DNA of 64,000 nt from Halobacterium wangiae. GTDB lineage: Archaea > Halobacteriota > Halobacteria > Halobacteriales > Halobacteriaceae. The first letter of the stretch is position 1. Each line of letters begins with the position of its first letter. Positions 35,194-42,741 of this stretch are shown here, one piece after another. The notes below the pieces were generated by a model. The model had not been told where the DNA came from and did no database searches. It was given only the letters and a program-made list of their open reading frames with translations. The position numbers and the translations under genes are program-made. The stretch is taken from assembly GCF_021249345.1 (NCBI RefSeq), contig NZ_CP089588.1, positions 558,001 through 622,000 on the forward strand, in the 5' to 3' direction.

Positions 35194-37854
35194 ATGACGG
35201 GACACGAGACGCCGCCCGACGACCTGCCGCCCGGAGACGCCGCGTCCGACGCTGGGGACGAGCGAGACGGACGCCGAGACAGTGAACAGCCCGGAGAAGA
35301 CGTCGAAGTCGACGGTGGTGTCGCCGGCGAGGCGGTGCACGACGACCACGCGTTCCCACCGAAGAGTTCGGTGAAGCGGTGGTTCGTCACGACCAACCAC
35401 AAGGACGTCGGCATGCTCTACCTCGTCACGTCGCTGCTGTTCCTCGTCCTGGGTGGCGTGCTGGCGTTGCTGATGCGGACGCAACTGTGGGCCCCGCGCG
35501 CTCCGGGAACCGGGCCGCTGTCCGCGCTCGCCTACAACCAGGCCGTCTCGGTGCACGGCCTGGTGATGGTGTTCTGGTTCCTGTCGCCGTTCGCGTTCGG
35601 GTTCGCGAACTACGTCGTCCCCCTCCAGATCGGTGCGAAGGACCTCGCGTTCCCACGGCTGAACGCCCTGAGCTACTGGCTCTACCTCGCCTCCGGCATC
35701 CTGCTCGGCGTGTCGTTCTTCCAGGGCGGGTCGTTCGCGGGCGGGTGGACGATGTACGCGCCGCTGAACCTGCCGCGGTTCGTCCCCAGCATCGGCGGGA
35801 ACTCGGCCATCCTCGCACTGCTGTTGTTCGTCGTGTCGGTGACCGTCGGGTCGGTGAACTTCCTGACGACCATCCACCGGATGCGCGCCGACGGCCTGAC
35901 GCTCTGGCGGTTGCCGCTGTTCACGTGGACCATCCTGTTGACCGTGTGGATGATGCTGTTCGCGTTCGCGGCGCTGCTGGCGGCCCTGCTCATCCTCTCG
36001 GCCGACCGCCTGCTGGGGACGACCTACTTCGCGGCCGAGGCCGCCAGCGGCGCGCTCCTGTGGACACACCTCTTCTGGTTCTTCGGCCACCCCGAGGTGT
36101 ACATCGTCTTCTTCCCCGCGCTCGGCGTGATGGCGGAGACGTTCCAGACGTTCACTGGCCGCCGAATCGTCGGCCGGAAGTGGTTCATCGCGGCGATGGT
36201 GCTGGTCGCGCTCCAGAGCTTCGTCGTCTGGATGCACCACATGTTCCTCACGAGCATCAACCTCGAGATCAAGACGCTGTTCATGGTGACCACCATCGGC
36301 ATCTCCCTGCCGTTCGACCTGATGGTGTTCTCGCTCATCTACACGATGGTGAAGGGCCGCATCCGATTCACGACGCCGTTCCTCTTCTCCTTCGGGGGGC
36401 TGTTGCTGTTCATCGTCGGCGGCATCACGGGCGTGTTCCTGGGCGCCGTCGTCCTCGACTACGAGTTCCGCGGCACCTACTGGGTGGTCGCACACTTCCA
36501 CTACGTGATGGTCGCGGGCGTCGCCGCGCTCATCGGCGGCCTCTACTACTGGTACCCGAAGATGACCGGCCGGATGTACGACGAGTTCCTCGGGAAGCTC
36601 CACTTCGCCGTGTTCTTCGTCGGCTTCAACCTGCTGTACTTCCCGATGTTCGTGGCGTGGGAGACGCCGCGCCGGAGCTTCGCGTACGAGCCCGGGATGA
36701 CGCCGTGGCACCAGCTCGCGACCGTCGGCGGGTTCGTGTTCGGCCTGTCGTTCGTCATCATGCTCTACAACATGGTGGTCTCGGCGTACGCCGGCGAGCC
36801 AGCAGACGACAATCCCTGGAAGTACGGGTCGACGGCCGAGTGGGCGGTTCCGTCGCCGCCGCCGCTTGAGAACTTCCCCGGGGTGCCGAGCTACGGGGGT
36901 GGCAGACTCCAGTTCCTCGGCGGGGGCTCGGAGACGGACGCCATCGAGTCCGGCGCGGCCGACAGCGTCGCCGACGGCGGGCCGCCCGACGGTGTCGCCG
37001 ACGGCGCCGGGACGGCCGACGTTGTCGGCGGTGAGGTCGCGGCCCAGCGCCGTCGCACCCGGGAGGAGACCCACGAACCCGCGCCCAGCCACGCCAGCAT
37101 CTGGCCGTTCGGCGTCGGCGTCGCGGCGTTCTTCGCGCTGTTCGGGCTCTCCGGCTTCCAGAACGGGCAGTTCCCGTCCGGGGCGATGGGGACCGTCTAC
37201 GTGGCGTCGACCGGAGTCGGCCTGTTCGGGGTTCTCGCGACGCTGGTCGCGATGGCGCGCGAGCGGTTCCACGGCCCGAGCGGCCCGTTCGGGGAGAGCT
37301 GGCCGTTCGGCGGCGTCGGCAACGTCAAGACCGGCGTCTGGATCTTCCTCGCGTCGGACGTGGTGCTGTTCGGGGCGTTCATCGGCGCGTACGTCTTCCT
37401 CCGGTTCTCCAGCGGCTGGGTGGCCTGGGAGCCGATTCCGGACAACGTCACGCCCGGCCTCGTGAACACGTACCTCCTGTTGACCAGCAGTTTCGCCGTC
37501 GTGCTGGCCCTGGAGGCCGCCGAACGGGAACACCGCTGGGGTGTGGTCGCCAGCCTCGGGACGACGCTGGTGCTCGGCCTCGGGTTCCTCGGCAACAAGG
37601 CCATCGAGTGGAACCACCTCTTCCACGAGGGCGTCTGGCTGTCCTCGAACGTGCGCGCGTCCACGTTCTTCCTGACGACGGGGCTCCACGCCGCCCACGT
37701 CATCACGGGACTGCTGATAGCGGCGTACATGCTCCCGCGGGCGTGGCGCGGCGCGTACCTCGGTGACAGCGCGCCGATAGAGCACTTCGGGCTCTACTGG
37801 CACTTCGTGGACATCGTGTGGCTGTTCCTGTTCCCGCTGTTCTACATCCTGTGA
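35194..37854 (+). CDS. coxAC: Cytochrome c oxidase subunit I+III fusion
   Basis: Reduces oxygen to water and pumps protons, in the membrane. 886 residues. Residues 1-55 are an acidic tail; about 70-535 subunit I with haem a ligand His121, CuB ligands His299 (GHPEVY) and His348/His349, haem ligands His434 and His436. D-channel residues Asn139, Asp150, Asn157 and Glu301 are present and Tyr303 is kept for the His-Tyr crosslink. The K-channel Lys position in helix VIII reads Met377 (LPFDLMVF). An acidic linker (575-640) leads to subunit III helices (VKTGVWIFLASDVVLF). The I+III fusion is usual in haloarchaea. Confidence 0.95.
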   Translation: MTGHETPPDDLPPGDAASDAGDERDGRRDSEQPGEDVEVDGGVAGEAVHDDHAFPPKSSVKRWFVTTNHKDVGMLYLVTSLLFLVLGGVLALLMRTQLWAPRAPGTGPLSALAYNQAVSVHGLVMVFWFLSPFAFGFANYVVPLQIGAKDLAFPRLNALSYWLYLASGILLGVSFFQGGSFAGGWTMYAPLNLPRFVPSIGGNSAILALLLFVVSVTVGSVNFLTTIHRMRADGLTLWRLPLFTWTILLTVWMMLFAFAALLAALLILSADRLLGTTYFAAEAASGALLWTHLFWFFGHPEVYIVFFPALGVMAETFQTFTGRRIVGRKWFIAAMVLVALQSFVVWMHHMFLTSINLEIKTLFMVTTIGISLPFDLMVFSLIYTMVKGRIRFTTPFLFSFGGLLLFIVGGITGVFLGAVVLDYEFRGTYWVVAHFHYVMVAGVAALIGGLYYWYPKMTGRMYDEFLGKLHFAVFFVGFNLLYFPMFVAWETPRRSFAYEPGMTPWHQLATVGGFVFGLSFVIMLYNMVVSAYAGEPADDNPWKYGSTAEWAVPSPPPLENFPGVPSYGGGRLQFLGGGSETDAIESGAADSVADGGPPDGVADGAGTADVVGGEVAAQRRRTREETHEPAPSHASIWPFGVGVAAFFALFGLSGFQNGQFPSGAMGTVYVASTGVGLFGVLATLVAMARERFHGPSGPFGESWPFGGVGNVKTGVWIFLASDVVLFGAFIGAYVFLRFSSGWVAWEPIPDNVTPGLVNTYLLLTSSFAVVLALEAAEREHRWGVVASLGTTLVLGLGFLGNKAIEWNHLFHEGVWLSSNVRASTFFLTTGLHAAHVITGLLIAAYMLPRAWRGAYLGDSAPIEHFGLYWHFVDIVWLFLFPLFYIL

Positions 37855-37856
37855 CA

Positions 37857-38117
37857 ATGACCAGGCTCAAACTGTACACCGCGATCTACGTCGTGTTGTT
37901 CGTCTCCGCGACCGTCCAGGTGCTCGTCGAGCAGGCCGGGATGGCCTACTGGACGGCTCTGGGGATCATCGTGGCACTGTCGTTCGCGAAGGCCGTCGTG
38001 GTCGCCGCCTACTATCAGCACCTCCGCTGGGAGCCGCGGTCGGTCACCGGTCTCGTCGCACTGGGGCTGCTGGCAGCACTGGCGTTGACCGTCGCGGCGA
38101 CGTACTCGATAACGTGA
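37857..38117 (+). CDS. coxD: Cytochrome c oxidase subunit IV-like protein
   Basis: 86 residues with three hydrophobic segments and the pattern KLYTAIYVVLFVSATVQVLVE ... SFAKAVVVAAYYQHLRWEPRS, typical of prokaryotic oxidase subunit IV (COX4_pro), where KAxxVxxYYMHLR is conserved. It starts 2 nt after coxAC. Stabilises the oxidase complex; not catalytic. Confidence 0.88.
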   Translation: MTRLKLYTAIYVVLFVSATVQVLVEQAGMAYWTALGIIVALSFAKAVVVAAYYQHLRWEPRSVTGLVALGLLAALALTVAATYSIT

Positions 38118-38332
38118 CCGCGCCGCCCGCGGCGTCGCCGTCGACGCGCGAACGACTGGGGTGGGCAGCGCTGTTCGCCGTGCCGATGGGCGTCGGCGTC
38201 GCCGTCGCGACGGCGCAGTCGGTCGGCCTCCCGCCGTCCCATCCGATGGTCGTAGCTGCGGGGGTAGGAACGACGCTGTTGCTGGCGCTCCTCGTCCTGG
38301 GGGCGACGGCGGTGAACCAGTCGGCCGAGTGA
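38114..38332 (+). CDS. Small membrane protein in oxidase operon
   Basis: 72 residues, GTG start overlapping coxD stop (GTGA). Two hydrophobic helices (about 16-34 and 44-66) with SVGLPPSHPMVV between. Tight coupling with coxD suggests it is an oxidase accessory subunit or assembly factor, but the sequence matches no family I recognise. Confidence 0.7.
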   Translation: MTAPPAASPSTRERLGWAALFAVPMGVGVAVATAQSVGLPPSHPMVVAAGVGTTLLLALLVLGATAVNQSAE

Positions 38333-38395
38333 CTCCCGGAGCGGGACTGGCGGCCCTGGCGCACAGTTTTACCGGGCCGATGCGTACACGCTAGC

Positions 38396-38593
38396 ATGGG
38401 ACGTGATCCGCTCGTGTACGGCGCCATCGTCGGCGTGCTGACCGTGGGCATCGCGGCGCTGCTCGCCGGGGAGTTCTTCCACGGCGTCGGCTACCTCGTG
38501 CCCGTGGGTGGCGCGCTGGCACTGCTCGCCGTCGGCGGCCTGACCGCCGCCATCGCGCGAGAGCCGGTTCCCGAGTCCGCCAGCGATCACTGA
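38396..38593 (+). CDS. Small two-helix membrane protein
   Basis: 65 residues with hydrophobic segments at about 7-25 and 31-50, separated by EFFHGVGYLVP. It lies 63 nt after the previous gene and convergent to the zinc-finger/TM gene. No family recognised. Likely the last gene of the oxidase transcript, or expressed alone. Confidence 0.6.
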   Translation: MGRDPLVYGAIVGVLTVGIAALLAGEFFHGVGYLVPVGGALALLAVGGLTAAIAREPVPESASDH

Positions 38594-38618
38594 GTTCGGA
38601 CCGGCGGGGACGGGAGCG

Positions 38619-38936
38619 CTACAGGATGTCGCTGCCGAGGACGACCATGTACAGCAGGACGGTGAGCGCGTAGAGGACGCCCAGCGCCACCACGACGCGC
38701 AGGTGGAAGTAGAACAGTTCCTCGCGCTCGGCCTCCCGGGCCGCCTCGTAGGCCGTGCGTTCCGCGGTCGAGCACTCCTCCGGGTGGACCTCGCCGACGT
38801 GCAGGTCGCGGGCCGCCGTCTCCGCGAACGGGCGACCACAGTGCGGACACGCCGCGGCCACGGAGTCCTCGGCGCCGACGTCCGACTCGACGTCGACGAC
38901 TGGGTCCCGACGGTCCGCGCCGGTGGCAGACTGCAT
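38619..38936 (-). CDS. Zinc-finger plus single membrane helix protein
   Basis: 105 residues. After an acidic start it has a C2H2-like finger, CPHCGRPFAETAARDLHVGEVHPEECS, then a charged helix (ERTAYEAAREAEREELFYF) and one C-terminal membrane helix VVVALGVLYALTVLLYMVVLG. Tail-anchored zinc proteins of this layout occur next to oxidase genes in haloarchaea, in my recollection; a role in assembly is speculation. Confidence 0.7.
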   Translation of the reverse strand: MQSATGADRRDPVVDVESDVGAEDSVAAACPHCGRPFAETAARDLHVGEVHPEECSTAERTAYEAAREAEREELFYFHLRVVVALGVLYALTVLLYMVVLGSDIL

Positions 38937-38959
38937 CCGTGTCGACGTGGGTGCTGGAG

Positions 38960-40372
38960 TCACAAGTAGACGGGGGCGACCGTCGGCTGTCCGACGACCC
39001 AGGCGCTGGTCATCGTGTACACCATCATCACGACGACGAACGGGTACTGGCTCCGGATGGGACGCAGGACGCCGGGGAACAGTTCTATCGCGAGGGCGTG
39101 GGCGACCCAGACGGCGAGCAGGTGGCCGAGGACGACGAGGGCCAACTGGAGCGTCCCGAACCACGCCGGGAGCACCGCGACCTGGACGGTGTCGACGCCA
39201 CCGAAGGGCGCGCCCAGCAGGCCGACCAGCGCGGGCGACAGCGTGAGGAAGTAGCCGAGGAAGTGCGCGACGTGGTAGCCGGCGGCGATGGGCAGTAGCG
39301 ACGGCGCGAACCACCGCTCGACGACCGACGGGGCGAGGAAGCTGTCGACGCGCTCCCGCGAGCGAGCGGCCGCGAACCGGTAAGCGAGGAGGAAGCCGCC
39401 GAACCCCACGAGGAGCGCGACCAGGTAGAAGAGCGCGACCACGGCACCGCCGAGGACGCCGTTGCCGGCGACGGGCGAGAGGAGCGGGCCAGCCAGGGCG
39501 TTCCAGGCCGGCGTCGCGACGAGGCCGTCGAACGTGGTGACCCAGAGGAGCGCGACGACGAACGCCGTCGACCCGGGTTCGTCGTCGGTTCGGAGGTCGG
39601 TGAGTGCCGCGCCCGGCAGTCTGAGCTGGAGTCCGTCCGGCCCGCGCTGGACCGGCGCGACGCGGCCGTAGAGGCGGAAGACGCGGGACACCGGGTCGAC
39701 GCGACCGAACCAGGTGTCGGTGCCGTAGCGCGCCGCCCCGGCGAGCGTCGCGACGGTGTAGGCCGCGACGAGCGCGCCGAGCGCCTGGGGGTTGGCGGCG
39801 AGTGGACTGACGACTTCGACCCAGACGAGTGCGAGGAGGCCCGCGACGCTCGGCCACGCGCCGTAGCGCTCCGGGTACGGGCGCTGGCTCGACGTCGGGA
39901 GGACGCGGGCGAGCGTCCGCCACGGATTCACCACCGGCCAGCTGTTCCCGACGAGGTAGGTGGACATCGCGTAGCCCGCCCACCACCCCACCCAGACGAC
40001 GAGGATAGCGAGGTTCGTCGTCGGCGTCGACGGGCCGAGCACACTGGCCGCCAGGACGAGCGCGAGCACTGCGACGCCAGCGGCCGACAGCAGCGTCGCG
40101 CCGGCGCGCCAGAACACGGCGGGGGACGGCAGAACCGCGTGCCAGCCGTTCACCGCGCGGATACCCTTGTGGTCCGTCAGCAGACTGTTGAAGAGGAACG
40201 ACGCGCCGACCAGCACGCCGCCAGTGACGACCGTCAGCCAGGACGGGACCTGGGTCGCGGCGGCGGCGTCACTCAGGCCGCCGACGTGCGCTGGCAGCAA
40301 CCGGAGTACATCCTGGGCGGTCCACCGTGCGACGAGGACGTCGAGAATGGCGACGAGGGTGGGGAACGGCAC
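38960..40372 (-). CDS. Large multi-pass membrane protein, haloarchaeal, unknown function
   Basis: 470 residues with about 11-12 hydrophobic segments. Notable conserved-looking spots are FNSLLTDHKGIRAVNGW, WWAGYAMSTYLVGNSWPVVNPWRT, GTDTWFGRVDPVSRVFRLYGRVAP and AAGYHVAHFLGYFLTLSPALV, the last with His pairs in a helix that could bind a metal or haem. It lies 7 nt ahead of no further gene on its strand but only 6 nt behind the next membrane gene, so 41498-38960 may be one operon. No family name can be given with certainty. Confidence 0.72.
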   Translation of the reverse strand: MPFPTLVAILDVLVARWTAQDVLRLLPAHVGGLSDAAAATQVPSWLTVVTGGVLVGASFLFNSLLTDHKGIRAVNGWHAVLPSPAVFWRAGATLLSAAGVAVLALVLAASVLGPSTPTTNLAILVVWVGWWAGYAMSTYLVGNSWPVVNPWRTLARVLPTSSQRPYPERYGAWPSVAGLLALVWVEVVSPLAANPQALGALVAAYTVATLAGAARYGTDTWFGRVDPVSRVFRLYGRVAPVQRGPDGLQLRLPGAALTDLRTDDEPGSTAFVVALLWVTTFDGLVATPAWNALAGPLLSPVAGNGVLGGAVVALFYLVALLVGFGGFLLAYRFAAARSRERVDSFLAPSVVERWFAPSLLPIAAGYHVAHFLGYFLTLSPALVGLLGAPFGGVDTVQVAVLPAWFGTLQLALVVLGHLLAVWVAHALAIELFPGVLRPIRSQYPFVVVMMVYTMTSAWVVGQPTVAPVYL

Positions 40373-40378
40373 GACGGG

Positions 40379-41068
40379 TCACGCGCCCCCCGTTCGCCAG
40401 ACCAGGAGGACGACGGCGGCGACGAACGCGGCCGTCGAGAGGTCGACTGCGAAGCTGTACACCGTCGTCGGGACGGCGCCGCCGAGGACGACGGCGAGCA
40501 GCGACGCGAACACCGGCCACGAACAACTGGCGCAGGCCAGCAGACCGAGCGCGCCGCTGAGGGCGGCCGCGGCGAAGTCGAGGAGCGCGACGTAGACGAG
40601 GTAGGTCAGGGCGAGGTAGCCGACGACCTGGTAGGGGACGAGTGTCAGGGTGAACGCGGCGTGGTCGTAGACCACCGTCGGACCCCACCCGGGCGGGAGC
40701 GACGTGAACAGTTCGAGGCCACGGGGGCCGCCGTGGCTGTGACCGTGTCCGAGGTGCGTGACGTCGAGCACGCCGCCGACGTACGCGAGCACCAGGAGGT
40801 AGCCCGCCGTGACCGCGAGGACGGCGCCGCGCACGCGCCGCGAGGCGTCCGGGGGGACGACGGTGAAGACGGCCCACGCGGCGAGGTTCACCCAGACGAA
40901 CGGGTAGAGGAGGTAGCGGACGCTGGTCGGTTCCGCGCCGGTGAAGCCGAGGTAGCCCGCGAGGAGCGCGAGTTCGGCGAGGACGACGACTGTGACGACG
41001 GCGAGTGCTACCGGGGAGACCCGGCGAGAGAGCGCGGCGAGCGACCGGGCGGCGACTGAGTCGGTCAT
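40379..41068 (-). CDS. Membrane protein with CxSCxWP motif
   Basis: 229 residues, about six to seven helices. A His-rich loop THLGHGHSHGG (about residues 107-117) and an intramembrane ALGLLACASCSWPVFASLL (near 175-193) with two close Cys suggest metal handling, perhaps copper. The motif recalls thiol pairs in small metal-transport proteins, but I see no proper family match. It is 6 nt upstream of the 470-residue protein and 22 nt downstream of the next gene. Confidence 0.7.
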   Translation of the reverse strand: MTDSVAARSLAALSRRVSPVALAVVTVVVLAELALLAGYLGFTGAEPTSVRYLLYPFVWVNLAAWAVFTVVPPDASRRVRGAVLAVTAGYLLVLAYVGGVLDVTHLGHGHSHGGPRGLELFTSLPPGWGPTVVYDHAAFTLTLVPYQVVGYLALTYLVYVALLDFAAAALSGALGLLACASCSWPVFASLLAVVLGGAVPTTVYSFAVDLSTAAFVAAVVLLVWRTGGA

Positions 41069-41090
41069 GGCGGGTGAGTGGGGAGTGCGG

Positions 41091-41498
41091 TCAGGCGACG
41101 AGGAGTTTCGTGGCGATGACGCCGACGAGGACGACGGCGAAGAGCCAGGCACTCAGCCCCACGGAGTGGGCCTGTGGGAGGCCGTGGGCTCGCGCGACGT
41201 GGTAGGTGCCCCACGCGAAGAAGGCGGCGAGCAGCGTCGGTGCGATGGCGACGAGGAGCAGCGAGGCGGCGTCGAGGAACACGGCGAGCGCCGCGACCAG
41301 GAGGAACACGGCGGTCGCAGCGAGTGCCACGGTCTCGCTCGAGACGCCGCCCGCGGGGATAGCCGACGACGCGTCGCTGCGTGGACGGAACGTCGGTGTG
41401 TACACCGCGTGGTGCCAGCGCCGCGAGACGGCGACGGCCGCACCGACCAGCAGTACCCCCATCACGACCGCGCTCAGCAGGACGCCACTCACTACCAT
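41091..41498 (-). CDS. Four-helix membrane protein, unknown function
   Basis: 135 residues, four hydrophobic segments, with the loop RRWHHAVYTPTFRPRSD after the first helix and FFAWGTYHVARAHGLPQAHS before the last. Both loops are His-rich. Probably first gene of a three-gene operon (41498 to 38960) beside the oxidase genes, with CTTATTGATGG about 30-40 nt upstream as possible promoter. Confidence 0.65.
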   Translation of the reverse strand: MVVSGVLLSAVVMGVLLVGAAVAVSRRWHHAVYTPTFRPRSDASSAIPAGGVSSETVALAATAVFLLVAALAVFLDAASLLLVAIAPTLLAAFFAWGTYHVARAHGLPQAHSVGLSAWLFAVVLVGVIATKLLVA

Positions 41499-41566
41499 GC
41501 TACATCATACCAGAGTTTCGTGCGAGCCATCAATAAGGTTCCTGTCAACCCTGGGTTCGAACGGGG

Positions 41567-42070
41567 TCAGACCTGGTGGTGTGGGATCCCCGTCAGTCGC
41601 ATCATGACGAAGCCGAGAACGGTTCCGTACACCACGTGGGCGGCGAACGTCAGGACCAGGAACGAGGCGTTGACGACGAGGTTCGCTCCGGGCCAGAAGA
41701 TGAAGACGAAGGTCACCCAGAACAGCAGCGCGATGGTCACACCGCGCAGGTACGCCGGTTCTCTCGGCGGGAGGAACGTCGCCGTCACGACGAAGAACAG
41801 CGGCAGCACGAACGCGCCGCCGCCGACGAAGAAGGCCAGCCCGACCGTCGCGTCCGCCTGCCTGATGACCAGGTTCGCGAAGGCCGCGAGCGGTTCCGCC
41901 TCGAATACGCCGAGGAGTAACGGGATGCCGGCGATGATGGGCGCCATGACGACGAGGCCGGCGATGCCGCCGACGATGGCACTGCCAATCACACGTAGCG
42001 TGAGCGGCTCGTCGTTCTCCCCCAACACGGGTTCGTCGGTGGCCGCCTCGGCCTGGGTGCTCTCCGGCAT
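41567..42070 (-). CDS. Multi-pass membrane protein (DUF6789-like)
   Basis: 167 residues, acidic N-terminus, then four to five helices: GSAIVGGIAGLVVMAPIIAGIPLLLG, ATVGLAFFVGGGAFVLPLFFVV, GVTIALLFWVTFVFIFWPGANL and LTFAAHVVYGTVLGFVMMRL. The name DUF6789 is given from memory. GTTAACATAA near 42088-42097 lies about 27 nt upstream of the ATG at 42070, supporting a leaderless start; an ATG two codons earlier (42076) is also possible. Confidence 0.68.
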   Translation of the reverse strand: MPESTQAEAATDEPVLGENDEPLTLRVIGSAIVGGIAGLVVMAPIIAGIPLLLGVFEAEPLAAFANLVIRQADATVGLAFFVGGGAFVLPLFFVVTATFLPPREPAYLRGVTIALLFWVTFVFIFWPGANLVVNASFLVLTFAAHVVYGTVLGFVMMRLTGIPHHQV

Positions 42071-42190
42071 GTGCATATAATGGTCGTTCGTTATGTTAAC
42101 GGTTGTCGTGAATGACAGCGCGAGGACTCGTTCGGCGACCACCACGACGCGAGCCTCCACCCCAGCGGACGGTGAAACTCGCGAGCAGCG

Positions 42191-42301
42191 TTACGGCGAG
42201 TCCGAGCAGTCCGCGCCGCAGTCCGGGCACTCGTCGTCGACGACGGTCACCTGGGCGTCACAGTCGGGACAGAAGTCGAGCCAGCACGCACGGTCGCCCA
42301 T
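42191..42301 (-). CDS. 36-residue zinc-ribbon microprotein
   Basis: ATG 42301 to TAA at 42191. The peptide is 36 residues with FCPDCDAQ and ECPDCGADCSD, two CPxC knuckles separated by 11 residues, enough for one zinc ribbon. It lies 26 nt after the lycopene-cyclase-domain gene on the same strand and is probably co-transcribed. Function unknown. Confidence 0.75.
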   Translation of the reverse strand: MGDRACWLDFCPDCDAQVTVVDDECPDCGADCSDSP

Positions 42302-42327
42302 GACTCCAGGTTGGACGGCCAGCACCT

Positions 42328-42633
42328 TCAGTCCTCGCCGTGGATCGTCTCGTGGAAGCCGACGACGAGCGCGGGGACGACGACCATGAAGAGGTGTTCC
42401 TCGACGGGGATGCCGAGGAACTCCACGCCGGTCCGGAGTTCGATCGCGAAGACGCCGATCTCGAGCGTGTACCAGTCCCAGACGTACGCCAGCGGGTAGA
42501 GCGCCACGACTGTGACAGCGGCGCGCCGGAGTGCGTCGGCTCGGTAGAGGAGCACGAACGCGAGCGCACCGAACGCCACCTCCGAGGCGAGGTAGGTGTA
42601 GTCGCCGAAGACGGCGCCGATGTCGGGGAGCAC
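42328..42633 (-). CDS. Half-size lycopene cyclase domain protein
   Basis: 101 residues, three membrane helices. DYTYLASEVAFGALAFVLLY at the start and GIPVEEHLFMVVVPALVVGF near the end match the lycopene cyclase (CrtYc/d) repeat, including the P-x-E-E motif. A complete haloarchaeal CrtY has two such repeats; only one is here, so activity would need a partner or the protein does something else. GTG start 42633 is supported by TTTTA at about 42658-42663, 27 nt upstream, which fits a leaderless mRNA. Confidence 0.78.
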   Translation of the reverse strand: MLPDIGAVFGDYTYLASEVAFGALAFVLLYRADALRRAAVTVVALYPLAYVWDWYTLEIGVFAIELRTGVEFLGIPVEEHLFMVVVPALVVGFHETIHGED

Positions 42634-42741
42634 GCGGCTGGCTACGTCCCGCAGGCGTAAAACTCTACGAGGGCGCTCCGGGACCGCGAGAGGCGCAACA
42701 AGGTTCAAGGCGCTGGTCCGTGTCCTTCCACGTGAAGGCCT

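Noticed and set aside
34144-37857. Minus-strand open frame of about 1230 codons opposite the oxidase operon
   Set aside because: Low-complexity Arg/His/Glu/Asp-rich translation, fully explained as the complement of coxB and coxAC.
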